Source of the DNA: Arthrobacter sp. AFG7.2 | GTDB taxonomy: Bacteria > Actinomycetota > Actinomycetes > Actinomycetales > Micrococcaceae | Assembly (NCBI RefSeq): GCF_002892835.1 | Contig: NZ_PJMB01000003.1 | Location: forward strand, 310,001-374,000 | Direction: 5' to 3' | Length of the DNA stretch: 64,000 nucleotides | Part shown: piece by piece, positions 42,294-51,674 of the stretch | Position numbering within the stretch: position 1 is the first letter of the stretch | Layout: every line of letters begins with the position of its first letter | Notes under the pieces: model-generated | Database searches by the model: none | Told to the model about the DNA's origin: nothing | What the model saw: the letters and a program-made list of their open reading frames with translations, nothing else | Program-made: the position numbers and the translations under genes

Positions 42294-42443
42294 CGGGTAC
42301 TCCTGAAGCCTTTCGCACCGCGGGCTCTTTGGACTGGGGCCCGTTGACTATGGGCCTGCACTTTGCGCAGGTCTAAGAGACAGCAACAGCGTGGCGGCGC
42401 TGCACCGCAGGTTGCCTTGAGCGGTGCCCTGCCAGCTGAAAAT

Positions 42444-44213
42444 CTAGGTAAGTGCCGGGTCTCGGCGCATGCTCTGGTCCTGGGCAAGTATGGCCGGCAG
42501 GGCATAGAAGTCCTCCCACAGTCCGTCATCCGCCGGCAGGTCGTCCGGGTTCACGAGGTTCTCATCCTCGGGTTCCTCGGCTGGAGGATCCTCGACTGGA
42601 AATTCCAGGTGCAGGAGGTCTTCGGCAGGGCAGGTTTGGGCAGCGGGCATCGGCGGATAGGGCAGCACGCCGCGGACCTGCCCGTGCTGATGCTCCTCCG
42701 GTTTCAACCGCGGCAAGGTCGGCAGGACAAATCCCGGCAAGTGGGGTGGTTCCCAGTCCTGGTGTTCGCTTTTGTAGTGCCGCCCGGTGGGTGAGATCCA
42801 GCCAGGCGGTTGGTCCTTGGTGGCCGGAGTGGGTCTCCAGCCGCTGGTATGCCGGAGCCGATGATGTCTCGGGCATGGTTGCCCGAGGTTGCTGATTCCG
42901 GTGGTCCCGCCTTTGTGCCAGGCGAGGAGATGGTCTGCTTCGTTGTCCAGGGAGTGGTTGTTGCAGCCGGGGAAGGGGCATTTACCGTCCCGCAGCCGGA
43001 GCCAGTTCCGCATGGCTTTGGTGACCCGGTAGCTGGTCCGGCCGATTTCCAGTGGCGCCCCGTCACGCGGGTCCACCAGCACGCGGTGGAACGAATCGGC
43101 GCCGTCCGCGACCAGCTGGCGGGCCATGGACGGCGGGATCGGGCCAAACCCGTCCAGCATGGCGGGCTCATCGGTTAAGCCCATGAGGGCGAACACCGGC
43201 ACGGTGACGAGCACCTGCGCCCGGATCGTCGACGACGGGGTGGGATCCGTTCCTGCGCCCGTCCCGTCGGTACTACCCGCCCCGTCGCCGCTTCCTGCCC
43301 CGTCGCCGTAGCCGCCGTAGCCGTTACCCGCCCGGTTGCCGGAGCTGGTCCCTGCATGGACGCCGGAACTGTTACCACTCCCGCGACTGGTACCGCCATT
43401 GGTGCCGCTGGTGAGGATTGCTGCGGCGAAGTGGTCGGCCCGGAGTTGGGTGAGGGTGCGGGGCTCGTCGGGTCCTTGTGCGGCTCGGGCGAGGGCGGTG
43501 AGCCGGTTCCAGCCTGCCAGTGCCTGGTCGGCGGGGAGGTAGGCGGAGAGCCAGGCCATGCCGTCCTGGTCCGGCCGGCATTCGACGCGCCGGTCTGCCG
43601 CGGCTTTGGTGTGGTGTTTCTCGATGGACTCTGCGTGGTGGCGTTCGCGCCAGGTGCGGGCTTTGTGCCGGAGCCGGTGTGCGGGTATTTCCCCGATCGT
43701 TGCCGCCGTTCCCGGCCTGGGTGTGTCCGGGTTCAGGAAGTGGGCCTCCAGGGCCGCGGCTCCGGCCGGGTCGAGGGTGGCTGCCTCGTCCACGATGGCC
43801 AGGGCATGCTGCCAGGAGATTGTCCCGGCCTGCAGGGCCGAGAGGGTCAGCGGCAGGGTCTTGTCCAGGGCCTGCGACGCGGCCAGGAACGCGCTTGCGG
43901 CCCGCGGCCCGAGAGCCAGCACACACCCGACCTCCGCGGCGACAGCCATCTCCTGCGCCCGCGCCGGCATGTCCGGCGCCAGGGCTTGAGCTATGTCGGC
44001 GTACTTCACGGCAGCACGGGCTTTCAAGCCTGCGAACCCGGCTTCCGCCTCCTTGGCTCCGGCGAGAATGTCCAGGGTCCCATCCGCCAGCCCGGCCAAC
44101 GGATCAGCAGCCGAAAACGGCTCCGAACCACACCCGTCCACCTCAGCATTGAGCACAGCAAGGGCAGCCTTGATATCCGCAAACGCCTTCTCCACCGCTT
44201 CGCTGCCCATCAA
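42444..44213 (-). CDS. DUF222/HNH endonuclease domain protein (13E12 family)
   Basis: A 589-residue protein. Residues about 30-260 are the helical DUF222 region (GFAGLKARAAVKYADIA, LDKTLPLTLSALQAGTISWQHALAIVDEA). A Gly/Ser/Thr-only low-complexity stretch spans about 270-320. The HNH nuclease motif is near 410-455: CPFPGC, ADHLLAWHKGGTT, NLGQPCPRHHRLRH. Many actinobacteria carry several copies. The role is not settled; mobile-element or damage-response functions have been proposed. The acidic Pro-rich C-terminus is variable. The gene is preceded by a perfect inverted repeat (44230-44246). Confidence 0.88.
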   Translation of the reverse strand: MMGSEAVEKAFADIKAALAVLNAEVDGCGSEPFSAADPLAGLADGTLDILAGAKEAEAGFAGLKARAAVKYADIAQALAPDMPARAQEMAVAAEVGCVLALGPRAASAFLAASQALDKTLPLTLSALQAGTISWQHALAIVDEAATLDPAGAAALEAHFLNPDTPRPGTAATIGEIPAHRLRHKARTWRERHHAESIEKHHTKAAADRRVECRPDQDGMAWLSAYLPADQALAGWNRLTALARAAQGPDEPRTLTQLRADHFAAAILTSGTNGGTSRGSGNSSGVHAGTSSGNRAGNGYGGYGDGAGSGDGAGSTDGTGAGTDPTPSSTIRAQVLVTVPVFALMGLTDEPAMLDGFGPIPPSMARQLVADGADSFHRVLVDPRDGAPLEIGRTSYRVTKAMRNWLRLRDGKCPFPGCNNHSLDNEADHLLAWHKGGTTGISNLGQPCPRHHRLRHTSGWRPTPATKDQPPGWISPTGRHYKSEHQDWEPPHLPGFVLPTLPRLKPEEHQHGQVRGVLPYPPMPAAQTCPAEDLLHLEFPVEDPPAEEPEDENLVNPDDLPADDGLWEDFYALPAILAQDQSMRRDPALT

Positions 44214-44229
44214 CCCATCATGGCAAGGG

Positions 44230-44246
44230 GGTCTGACATTCAGACC
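44230..44246. repeat. Perfect inverted repeat GGTCTGA-CAT-TCAGACC
   Basis: Seven-base arms with a 3-base centre, 17 bases upstream of the DUF222/HNH start. It could be an operator or form a small hairpin in the mRNA leader. It does not resemble a LexA box. Confidence 0.45.
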
Positions 44247-44296
44247 TCATGCAGCCGGACCGCGCTGAGCGACGCCCACGAGTACGGTTTTGTGCC

Positions 44297-44563
44297 CTAC
44301 CCCCCGGCGAAGGGAGGTAGCACGTCCACAACATCGCCTGCTTTTAACACAACTGAGTGGTCACGCACCGCCACCTCATTGAGCAGGAAGCTGCTCCGGG
44401 ACAGGATGCGGGGAAGCGGGGGAGTGCCGGCAGGAGGCTCAGGACGCTGCACGGACAAAACAGCTCCAAGCAGATCCGCAACGGTGGCGCCCGGCCGCAG
44501 GTCAAAGGTTTCTTCGTCCTGGCCTGCCGCTGCGCGCGCGGCAGCGAAGTATCGTACGTTCAA
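44297..44563 (-). CDS. moaD: Molybdopterin synthase small subunit MoaD (ubiquitin-like)
   Basis: An 88-residue beta-grasp protein ending in the required Gly-Gly (PPFAGG). Its thiocarboxylated C-terminus gives sulphur to precursor Z in the MoaD/MoaE synthase. The frame starts with TTG at 44563 (there is no in-frame ATG), a few bases after the moaA stop, with GGGGG upstream; so it is co-transcribed with moaA. MoaE is encoded in the divergent operon at 49805. Confidence 0.85.
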   Translation of the reverse strand: MNVRYFAAARAAAGQDEETFDLRPGATVADLLGAVLSVQRPEPPAGTPPLPRILSRSSFLLNEVAVRDHSVVLKAGDVVDVLPPFAGG

Positions 44564-44568
44564 GAGAT

Positions 44569-45696
44569 TCAGCCCCCGATGGCGCTCATGCTGCGGTCCG
44601 GCTGGACGAAGTCCGGAGCGTCCAGTCCCACGTGGTCCATTCCGTGAGCCTTAGGTTTGATCCACATCGCATCCTGCCACCGCCGGGCAAGGGCATCGTC
44701 ACCGGCTCCTGAACGCAGGAGCCCCAGCAGGTCGAATTCTTCCCGGGAGAAGAGGCAGCTCATGATTTTGCCCTCGGCCGTAATCCTGGTCCTGCGGCAG
44801 TCTGAACAGAATGGCTCCGTGACCGAGGCAATAATCCCCACGGTGCCCAGCACAGGGCCGGACGCTTCCGCGGAGCCGGCCGCCCGCCGTCGTACTTCAA
44901 AACGCTCCGCCGGGGCGCCGTCCCGTGCCCGGGGGTCGGGGTTGAGCACAAACTCCGAGGAAAGCAGTTCACGGATTTCGGCAGCTGTGATCATGTTCCG
45001 CCGTGTCCAGCCGTGGTCCGCGTCCAGCGGCATCTGCTCGATGAAACGCAGTTCGTAGCCGCGTCCGAGCGCCCAGGCAAGCAGCGAAGGCGCCTCGACA
45101 TCGTTGATGCCGCGCATCAGGACTGCGTTGAGCTTGACAGGGCCAAGGCCTGCGGCCCAGGCGGCGTCCACACCGGCCAGCACCTGGTTCAGGAACGGCC
45201 GGCGGGTCAACTGGGTGAACGTTTCCTCGTGCAGGGAGTCCAGAGACACATTGATGCGGGTCAGCCCCGCAGCTTTCAACGCCGCCGCCTTCTTCGCCAG
45301 GCCTACAGCGTTGGTGGTCATGGAGATCGGCAGATCCGGGTGGTTGCGGCGAAGGGCAGCGATGATGTCCACCAGGTCGTGGCGCACCAAGGGTTCGCCG
45401 CCCGTCAGCCGCAGTTCGCGGACTCCCAACTGCTCCACACCGATGCGCACGATGCGGACAATTTCCTCCGCAGACATCACCGCCTGCTTCGCGAGCCATT
45501 CCAGGCCTTCCGCGGGCATGCAATATGTGCAGCGCAGGTTGCATTTGTCCGTCAGCGACAGCCTCATGTCTGTGGCCCGCCGACCGTACCGGTCCGCGAG
45601 CCCGGCTGGCGCGCCGGCGGGGCGGGCTGCCGGAACTGACGGCAGGGATGCGGCTGCTTCCTCCCGTGGCTGCGGCATGCCTAGCTGGACACTCAT
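44569..45696 (-). CDS. moaA: GTP 3',8-cyclase (radical SAM), first step of Moco synthesis
   Basis: A 375-residue radical-SAM enzyme. The N-terminal 4Fe-4S cluster motif is CNLRCTYC (Cys52, 56, 59); the second cluster is formed by CSDC and the Cys in GKIMSCLF. It ends in Gly-Gly, needed for activity. LTGGEPLVR is the usual SAM-binding segment. The extra 40 residues at the N-terminus are Ala/Pro-rich. It makes 3',8-cyclo-GTP, which MoaC converts. Predicted leaderless from TAGCCT at 45708-45703. Confidence 0.95.
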   Translation of the reverse strand: MSVQLGMPQPREEAAASLPSVPAARPAGAPAGLADRYGRRATDMRLSLTDKCNLRCTYCMPAEGLEWLAKQAVMSAEEIVRIVRIGVEQLGVRELRLTGGEPLVRHDLVDIIAALRRNHPDLPISMTTNAVGLAKKAAALKAAGLTRINVSLDSLHEETFTQLTRRPFLNQVLAGVDAAWAAGLGPVKLNAVLMRGINDVEAPSLLAWALGRGYELRFIEQMPLDADHGWTRRNMITAAEIRELLSSEFVLNPDPRARDGAPAERFEVRRRAAGSAEASGPVLGTVGIIASVTEPFCSDCRRTRITAEGKIMSCLFSREEFDLLGLLRSGAGDDALARRWQDAMWIKPKAHGMDHVGLDAPDFVQPDRSMSAIGG

Positions 45697-45702
45697 GAAT
45701 TC

Positions 45703-45708
45703 AGGCTA
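45703..45708 (-). promoter_or_regulatory. -10 element TAGCCT, leaderless moaA transcript
   Basis: On the minus strand TAGCCT is followed by six bases (GAATTC) and the moaA ATG at 45696. Predicted start on the A of ATG. Confidence 0.55.
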
Positions 45709-45798
45709 CGCCACCTTGGGGTGCGCATCACACCCATTGCAGTGCGAATGACAACAGCAGATGCGTGCAGGAGCGGCAGCGGAGGTACTCCGCGAATC

Positions 45799-45804
45799 TA
45801 TGCT
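45799..45804 (+). promoter_or_regulatory. -10 element TATGCT, leaderless oxidoreductase transcript
   Basis: TATGCT, six bases, GTG at 45811. This supports the GTG start over an ATG at 45748 that would lie upstream of the transcript. Confidence 0.55.
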
Positions 45805-45810
45805 GGAGGT

Positions 45811-47508
45811 GTGAGCAGCTCCGGACCAGGGCAGGCAGGGCAGGCAGGGCACGACGGCGGGGCGCCGGTGCCGGAGCCGGCGCCGCCTTCGCTGCCGGGC
45901 CAGGCAGCGGTGGTCACGCCCGTAGAGCAGACGCCATGGACGCAGCAGCCGGCACCGGGTCCGCCCTTGCCCCGGCCCCCTGCCAGGCTGGCGGCAGCCG
46001 CAGGCATGGTGGCGGTAGGCAGCGCCGCAGTGCTGGGGGAGCTCCTGGCAGGCTTCTTCAGTCCAGCATTGTCACCCGTAACTGCTGTTGGCGGTGCCGT
46101 CATCGACGCGGTTCCTCCCGGGGTCAAGGACTGGGCCGTGGCGCTGTTCGGTACCGCGGACAAGGTGGCACTCCTGGCCGGAATGGCCCTGGTGATTGCT
46201 GTCCTGGGCGCGGTGGCAGGAACCATGGAGTACCGCAGGCGTTTCGCCGGTGTTGCCCTGGTTGGCGTCTTTGGCCTGGTGGGCCTGGCAGCCGTTCTGA
46301 CGCGTGCCCAGGCCAATGCCGCCGCAGTACTGCTGGCGGCCCTGACCGCTGCTGCTGCCGGCATTCTACTCAGGCTCCTGGTCGGGAGACTCGGGAATTG
46401 GAGGACGCTCCCGCCGGAACCGGCCAACGGTGCTGCGCCTGCCCGCCGCCGGTTTCTCCAGGCGCTGGCAGGTGGAGCCGTTTTCACCGTGATGGGTGGC
46501 GCGGTGGCGGCAATATGGCGGGGTGCGGCCGCCGTCGCCACCGAAGCCCGGAGCCGGATAACCCTGCCGGCTCCCGCCTCACCCGCAGCGGCCATACCTG
46601 CAGGCGCCGAGGCGGGTTTCGCCGGCATGCAACCGCTGGTCACCCCGAACGGGGATTTCTACCGCATCGACACCGCACTCACGGTGCCGGTCGTCGATCC
46701 TGCCACGTGGGTCCTGAAAGTCACCGGGATGGTGGAGAGGGAAGTGGAGCTGACCTTTACCGATCTCCTGGCCAAGCCCTTGACCGAACGCCACATCACC
46801 ATTGCCTGCGTGTCCAATACCGTGGGCGGCGACCTCATCGGGAACGCCCTCTGGCTGGGCTGGCCCGTCCAAGAGCTGCTGGAACTGGCAGGGCCTAAGC
46901 CAGGCGCAGACATGGTGGTGTCCAGGAGCGTGGACGGCTGGACTGCCGGCACGCCGCTTGAGGTGCTGCAGGACGGCAGGGACGCGCTGCTCGCCGTCGG
47001 AATGAACGGCGAACCACTGCCCCTGGAGCATGGCTTCCCAGTGCGGCTGGTCGTGCCGGGGCTCTATGGCTACGTCTCGGCAACCAAGTGGGTCACGGAG
47101 CTCAACATCACCAAATTCGCGGACGACACCGCCTACTGGACCCCCCGGGGCTGGTCGGAACGTGGTCCCATCAAGATCTCGTCGAGGATCGACGTACCGC
47201 GGACCGGGCGCCCGGTGAAGGCCGGAACCCTGATGTTTGCAGGTGTTGCGTGGGCGCAGCACACGGGCATCGGGACAGTGGAGCTCCGGGTGAACCGCGG
47301 GCCGTGGCAGAGGACGGAACTGGCCGAGGGCATCTCGCCGGACACGTGGTACCAGTGGAAACTGGGCGTAGACATGACGGAGGGGCAGTACGAAGTCCAG
47401 GTCCGCGCCACAGACCTCGCCGGCGAGGTGCAGGACGGGCAGGTCAGGCCTGTCGCTCCGGACGGAGCCACGGGGTTCCACACCATTAGAGTGGACGTGA
47501 CACCCTGA
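45811..47508 (+). CDS. Membrane-anchored molybdopterin oxidoreductase (sulfite oxidase family)
   Basis: A 565-residue protein. Residues 1-55 are Pro/Ala/Gln-rich; about five hydrophobic segments follow between 60 and 245 (the last one after RRRFLQALAGG looks like an uncleaved Tat-type anchor). The outer domain is of the sulfite oxidase/YedY type: WVLKVTGMVEREVELTF, the Mo-ligand Cys in ITIACVSNTVGGDLIGNALW, and the C-terminal dimerisation sandwich (PVKAGTLMFAGVAWAQHTGIGTVE). It would oxidise or reduce a small S- or N-oxide outside the membrane. It heads the moeA-moaC-mog-moaE run, so it probably is a main user of the cofactor. Substrate unknown. Confidence 0.88.
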   Translation: MSSSGPGQAGQAGHDGGAPVPEPAPPSLPGQAAVVTPVEQTPWTQQPAPGPPLPRPPARLAAAAGMVAVGSAAVLGELLAGFFSPALSPVTAVGGAVIDAVPPGVKDWAVALFGTADKVALLAGMALVIAVLGAVAGTMEYRRRFAGVALVGVFGLVGLAAVLTRAQANAAAVLLAALTAAAAGILLRLLVGRLGNWRTLPPEPANGAAPARRRFLQALAGGAVFTVMGGAVAAIWRGAAAVATEARSRITLPAPASPAAAIPAGAEAGFAGMQPLVTPNGDFYRIDTALTVPVVDPATWVLKVTGMVEREVELTFTDLLAKPLTERHITIACVSNTVGGDLIGNALWLGWPVQELLELAGPKPGADMVVSRSVDGWTAGTPLEVLQDGRDALLAVGMNGEPLPLEHGFPVRLVVPGLYGYVSATKWVTELNITKFADDTAYWTPRGWSERGPIKISSRIDVPRTGRPVKAGTLMFAGVAWAQHTGIGTVELRVNRGPWQRTELAEGISPDTWYQWKLGVDMTEGQYEVQVRATDLAGEVQDGQVRPVAPDGATGFHTIRVDVTP

Positions 47509-47531
47509 CGGCTCAAACTGAAGGCGGAACC

Positions 47532-48806
47532 ATGGCCAGCCCGCACCCTCGTGGAACGTCCGCGGAGCCAGACCGGCACGAGCGGCACCAGCCAAAGCAT
47601 CAGGCACGGTCCGTCGCTGAGCATGCCGCCGCCGTCGCGAACTTGCTGCAGCCACTGCAGTCACCGGAGCGGACCGAACGGCTGCCCCTGCACGAAGCGC
47701 TGGGCAGGGGACTGGTCCACGACCTCCTCGCCCCCATCAGCCTGCCGCCCTTCGCCAACTCCCAAATGGACGGCTACGCCATCCGTTCCGCTGACGTGCC
47801 CGACGGCGGAGCGGAGTTGCGCGTTATGCCTCCCGTCCCAGCGGGCGCACGTCCCGCCGCACTTCAGCCTGGGAGCGCCGCTCCCATCATGACCGGGGCG
47901 ATGCTCCCAGCGGGGGCGGACGCCGTCGTCCCTATTGAACGGGCGGCCCCGGACCGCTTCCTGCCACCCAGCGAAAACGCCACCGTGTGGCTGCCGCCAG
48001 CCGCGCCCGGCACGTTCGTCCGGGCGGCAGGCAGCGACGTGGACGCCGGCGGGACAGCGCTGGCCTCCGGCACCTTCCTCGGTCCGGCCCAGCTGGGTCT
48101 CCTGGCAGCGCTCGGCATCCCGGACGTGACTGTCCGCCAGGCCGTTTCAATCCTGCTGGTCACCACCGGCGACGAGGTGGTGGAGCCAGGCCGGCAGCTC
48201 CCGCCCGGCAAGATCTACGACTCCAACGGAACTCTCCTGGAAGCTGCCATGACGCAGGCAGGATTGCGCGTCCGCCGTGCCGGCATTGCCACGGACAACC
48301 CGGACAGGCTCCGGCAGTTGCTGCGGGGCGAGGGCGCCGGCACGGACCTGATCGTCACCACCGGCGGGGTCAGCAAGGGCGCGTACGAGGTGGTGCGGCA
48401 GGCGATGGCCGACCAGCCGGTCGAGTTCCTGCATGTGGCCATGCAGCCGGGGGGCCCGCAGGGGATCGGCACCTTCGAAGGCCGGCCCTTCCTGGGGTTC
48501 CCGGGGAACCCTGTCAGTTGCCTGGTGTCCTTTGAAATGTTCCTCCGCCCCGTCCTCGCCGGGCTGCTGGGCACGCCGGCGCCGCGCCTGCCAGTCCGCG
48601 CCCGCCTCAGCCAGCCGCTGACCTCTCCGGAGCACAAGCACCAGGTCCGCCGCGGCACCCTGAAGCCGGACGGAACAGTTGAGTTGAACGGCGGGGAAAG
48701 TTCACATCTGATGCACGCGCTCGCAGGCGCAAACGTGCTGGTTCATGTCCCGGAAGGAGCGGCCGCGCTCGCGGCAGGGGCGGAGGTGGAAGTATGGATG
48801 CTGTGA
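47532..48806 (+). CDS. moeA: Molybdopterin molybdotransferase MoeA
   Basis: A 424-residue enzyme inserting molybdate into adenylylated molybdopterin. Recognised by [60 protein letters not shown] and [16 protein letters not shown]. The N-terminal 25 residues are a variable His-rich tail. GAAGGCGGA precedes the ATG. It overlaps moaC by 13 bases. Confidence 0.95.
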   Translation: MASPHPRGTSAEPDRHERHQPKHQARSVAEHAAAVANLLQPLQSPERTERLPLHEALGRGLVHDLLAPISLPPFANSQMDGYAIRSADVPDGGAELRVMPPVPAGARPAALQPGSAAPIMTGAMLPAGADAVVPIERAAPDRFLPPSENATVWLPPAAPGTFVRAAGSDVDAGGTALASGTFLGPAQLGLLAALGIPDVTVRQAVSILLVTTGDEVVEPGRQLPPGKIYDSNGTLLEAAMTQAGLRVRRAGIATDNPDRLRQLLRGEGAGTDLIVTTGGVSKGAYEVVRQAMADQPVEFLHVAMQPGGPQGIGTFEGRPFLGFPGNPVSCLVSFEMFLRPVLAGLLGTPAPRLPVRARLSQPLTSPEHKHQVRRGTLKPDGTVELNGGESSHLMHALAGANVLVHVPEGAAALAAGAEVEVWML

Positions 48807-49288
48807 ATGCAGAACAATCCCCGGCCGCGCTGACGCACCTGCGCCAGGACGGCAGCGCCCAGATGGTGGACGTCTCCGCCAAAGCAGAAACCACCCGTGA
48901 GGCCACTGCCACCGCCACCGTCCACACCACCGCCGAAGTGATGGGGCTGCTTGGTTCAGGCGGTCTGCCCAAGGGGGACGCTCTGGCCGTGGCGAGGGTT
49001 GCCGGCATCATGGCCGCCAAGAAGACCCCCGAACTGATACCGCTGTGCCATCCGCTGCCGCTCTCCAAGGTCACCGTGGACTTCGAGCTTGGAACGGAGT
49101 CCGTCGCCATCCTGGCCACGGTCAAGACCCGCGGCGTCACTGGCGTTGAAATGGAAGCGCTCACCGCAGCCTCCGTCGCGGCTCTGAGCGTGTACGACAT
49201 GATCAAGGCCGTGGACAAACACGCCATCCTGAATGACATCAAGGTGCTGGCCAAAAGCGGCGGCAAGAGCGGGGACTGGACGTTATGA
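48794..49288 (+). CDS. moaC: Cyclic pyranopterin monophosphate synthase MoaC
   Basis: A 164-residue enzyme. [46 protein letters not shown] (catalytic Lys and His region), [26 protein letters not shown] and [10 protein letters not shown]-like ending are all diagnostic. It converts the MoaA product into cyclic pyranopterin. Overlaps moeA upstream and mog downstream (ATGA). Confidence 0.95.
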   Translation: MDAVNAEQSPAALTHLRQDGSAQMVDVSAKAETTREATATATVHTTAEVMGLLGSGGLPKGDALAVARVAGIMAAKKTPELIPLCHPLPLSKVTVDFELGTESVAILATVKTRGVTGVEMEALTAASVAALSVYDMIKAVDKHAILNDIKVLAKSGGKSGDWTL

Positions 49289-49815
49289 GCAGCCCCGGCA
49301 CCCTGAGCGCCCCCGAACCCCACCGCCACGGCGACGTGCAGGGCCGGAAGGCCGGCGTCGTCATTGCCTCCACCCGGGCCGCCGCCGGAATCTATGACGA
49401 CGAGACCGGCCCCGTGATCACCGACTGGCTGACTGAACACGGCTTTGACGTCTTCCCGGCCATGGTGGTTCCCGACGGCGAACCCGTGGGCGCAGCCCTC
49501 CGCGCCCTCCTGACCCAGCGCCCCGCCGTCGTCATCACCAGCGGCGGCACGGGCCTCAGCCCGGACGACCGGACCCCGGACGTCACGCTGCCGCTGCTGG
49601 ACCGCGAAATCCCCGGCGTCATGGAAGCGGTCCGCCGTGCCGGTGCCGCCAAGACCCCGCTGGCTGCGCTCAGCCGCGGTTACGCAGGCGCGGCCGGCAG
49701 CACCTTCATCATCAACCTGCCCGGATCACCGAAAGGCGTGATGGACGGGCTCACCGTCCTGGACCCGGTGATCGGGCATCTTTGCGACCAGTTGGAAGGC
49801 GGACATGGGCACTGA
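49285..49815 (+). CDS. mog: Molybdenum cofactor biosynthesis protein MoaB/Mog
   Basis: A 176-residue molybdopterin adenylyltransferase-type protein: [37 protein letters not shown] and [12 protein letters not shown]. It adenylylates molybdopterin before MoeA acts. About 20 extra N-terminal residues. Its end overlaps moaE by 11 bases. Confidence 0.92.
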   Translation: MSSPGTLSAPEPHRHGDVQGRKAGVVIASTRAAAGIYDDETGPVITDWLTEHGFDVFPAMVVPDGEPVGAALRALLTQRPAVVITSGGTGLSPDDRTPDVTLPLLDREIPGVMEAVRRAGAAKTPLAALSRGYAGAAGSTFIINLPGSPKGVMDGLTVLDPVIGHLCDQLEGGHGH

Positions 49816-50290
49816 GGCAGCATTCGAGGTAGTCAACGCCGTCCTGAGCGCGGAGCCCATCTCCGTTGACCAGGCCATCGCTGCGGTGGAAAGTGACACC
49901 GCCGGCGCCGTAGTCAGCTTCAGTGGCGTTGTGCGAAACCACGACGGCGGCAAGGCGGTTGAGCGCCTCAGCTACAGCGCGCACCCCACGGCACACCAGG
50001 TGATGGCCGACGTCGTTGCGCGCCTTGCAGCGGAACAGCAGGCGGCAGGGGAGGGGGACGGCGCCGCCTCCGGTTCCTCCCCCCAGCCGGTGCGGATTTG
50101 GGCAGCGCACCGGATTGGCCTGCTGGAGATCGGGGATCCCGCGCTGGTGTGTGCCGTCTCCGCAGCCCACCGTGGCCAGGCCTTTGCCGTGTGCTTAGAG
50201 CTGGTGGACAGGATCAAGGAACAGGTGCCCATTTGGAAAGAACAGTTCTTCGCCGACGGCACCGTGGAATGGGTTGGCGCGGGCAGCTGA
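49805..50290 (+). CDS. moaE: Molybdopterin synthase large subunit MoaE
   Basis: A 161-residue subunit with GAVVSFSGVVRNHDGGKAVERLSY, the central AAHRIGLLEIGDPALVCAVSAAHRGQAF and the C-terminal VPIWKEQFFADGTVEW containing the catalytic Lys. A Gly/Ser-rich insert lies near residue 82-98. It joins with MoaD, encoded on the opposite strand at 44297-44563. Confidence 0.95.
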   Translation: MGTEAAFEVVNAVLSAEPISVDQAIAAVESDTAGAVVSFSGVVRNHDGGKAVERLSYSAHPTAHQVMADVVARLAAEQQAAGEGDGAASGSSPQPVRIWAAHRIGLLEIGDPALVCAVSAAHRGQAFAVCLELVDRIKEQVPIWKEQFFADGTVEWVGAGS

Positions 50291-50386
50291 GGCTGGTGCC
50301 CGGCTGCCTGGCCCGTGACCCGTTCCGCCCCGCTTCCTGCGAGGTAACGCACAGTCCCTGGTTCCCGGGCGCCCCGGGCCCACCGG

Positions 50387-50392
50387 TAGGCT
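50387..50392 (+). promoter_or_regulatory. -10 element TAGGCT before dapB
   Basis: TAGGCT ends seven bases before the dapB ATG at 50400, and no ribosome-binding site fits between. Leaderless or nearly so. The rest of 50291-50386 is GC-rich with no other visible element. Confidence 0.5.
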
Positions 50393-50399
50393 TAACTCC

Positions 50400-51170
50400 A
50401 TGACCGAACAACTCCCTGCTCCCATGCCCGTTGCCGTGCTGGGCGCGAACGGGCGCATGGGCGCCGAAGCCGTCAAAGCCATTGAAGCAGCGGCAGACAT
50501 GAAGCTCGTAGCCGCCCTGGGCAGGGGTGACTCGCTGGACCAGGTGACTGCTGCCGGTGCCCGCTATGTGGTGGACCTGACCGTGCCGGAAAGCACTGAA
50601 GCGAACGTCCGCTTCGCCGTCGACAACGGAATCCACGCTGTGGTGGGAACCACCGGCTGGGACGCGGACCGCCTGGCCGCGCTGGAAACCCTGCTGTCCG
50701 GCCACCCGGAAACGGGCGTCCTGATCGCCCCCAACTTCGCCCTCGGGTCGGTGCTGGCCTCCGCCTTCGCAGCGAAGGCGTCCAAGTACTTTGAATCGGT
50801 GGAAATCATCGAGCTCCACCACCCGGACAAGGTGGACGCCCCCTCCGGCACTGCCGTCCGCACCGCGCAGCTGATCGCGGCCGAGCGCAACGCCGCCCAG
50901 GTGCCGCCCAGCCCCGACGCCACAACCAGCGAACGCACGGGAGCCCGGGGCTGCGAGGTTGACGGCGTGCGCGTGCACAGTGTCCGCCTCCGCGGGCTGG
51001 TGGCGCATCAGGAAGTCCTGCTGGGCGGCCCGGGTGAGCAGCTGACGCTGCGCCACGACTCCTTCGACCGGGCTTCCTTCATGCCGGGCGTGCTTCTTGG
51101 CGTGCGAAATGTAGCGGCCCACCCGGGACTGACGGTGGGCCTTGACGGCTACCTGGACCTGGGGCTCTAG
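50400..51170 (+). CDS. dapB: 4-hydroxy-tetrahydrodipicolinate reductase
   Basis: A 256-residue enzyme of lysine/diaminopimelate synthesis. NAD(P)-binding VAVLGANGRMGAEAVKA, the substrate-binding ELHHPDKVDAPSGTA (catalytic His-His and Lys) and DSFDRASFMPGVLLGVR are diagnostic. Acts on the DapA product. Followed after three bases by a small membrane protein gene. Confidence 0.95.
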   Translation: MTEQLPAPMPVAVLGANGRMGAEAVKAIEAAADMKLVAALGRGDSLDQVTAAGARYVVDLTVPESTEANVRFAVDNGIHAVVGTTGWDADRLAALETLLSGHPETGVLIAPNFALGSVLASAFAAKASKYFESVEIIELHHPDKVDAPSGTAVRTAQLIAAERNAAQVPPSPDATTSERTGARGCEVDGVRVHSVRLRGLVAHQEVLLGGPGEQLTLRHDSFDRASFMPGVLLGVRNVAAHPGLTVGLDGYLDLGL

Positions 51171-51173
51171 GCG

Positions 51174-51653
51174 ATGAACGGACTGCCGGCTGCGTTCCGC
51201 AAGAACCGCACCAAGATCTGGGTAGGGGCCGTGACGCTGCTGCTGGTCTTTTACCTGGTGGTCTCCTTCCAGCGCTCCATCCTCCTGCTGACGGACAGCA
51301 ATCCCGCGGCCCAGGCCATCGGGGCTGCCTACCTCGTGCTCCCCGTCATCGGTGCCTGGGCCATGGTCAGGGAACTGATGTTTGGAGCCAGGACCGAGCA
51401 GATGGCGAAGGTGCTGGAGGCTGAGGGCGGGCTGCCGGTGGATGAACTGCCGCGCACCCCCGCCGGCCGGATCGTCCGCTCTGCAGCGGATGCGGAGTTC
51501 GAGAAGTACAAAGCCGAGGCCGAGGCCGCCCCGGACGACTGGCGCTCCTGGTTCAGGTTGAGCTGCGCCTATGACGCCGCGGGGGACCGTAAGCGCGCCC
51601 GGGCGTCAATGCGCGACGCCGTCAGGCTCTTCCAGGGCAAAGTTACCGCCTAG
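51174..51653 (+). CDS. Membrane protein with a TPR-like tail
   Basis: A 159-residue protein: two hydrophobic helices (about 14-34 and 45-66), a polar linker and a C-terminal helical pair (DDWRSWFRLSCAYDAAGDRKRARASMRDAVRLF) that fits one tetratricopeptide repeat. It is co-transcribed with dapB. Function unknown. Confidence 0.75.
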   Translation: MNGLPAAFRKNRTKIWVGAVTLLLVFYLVVSFQRSILLLTDSNPAAQAIGAAYLVLPVIGAWAMVRELMFGARTEQMAKVLEAEGGLPVDELPRTPAGRIVRSAADAEFEKYKAEAEAAPDDWRSWFRLSCAYDAAGDRKRARASMRDAVRLFQGKVTA

Positions 51654-51674
51654 GAGCCCCGGTGCCGGAGGGCA

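Noticed and set aside
42294-42443. Possible tRNA or small RNA after the SNF2 gene
   Set aside because: No cloverleaf, no GTTC loop in place and no terminator; only short, unrelated repeats.
43245-43410. Tandem repeat in the DUF222/HNH gene
   Set aside because: Imperfect Gly/Ser/Thr codon repetition in frame; a protein linker, not a separate element.
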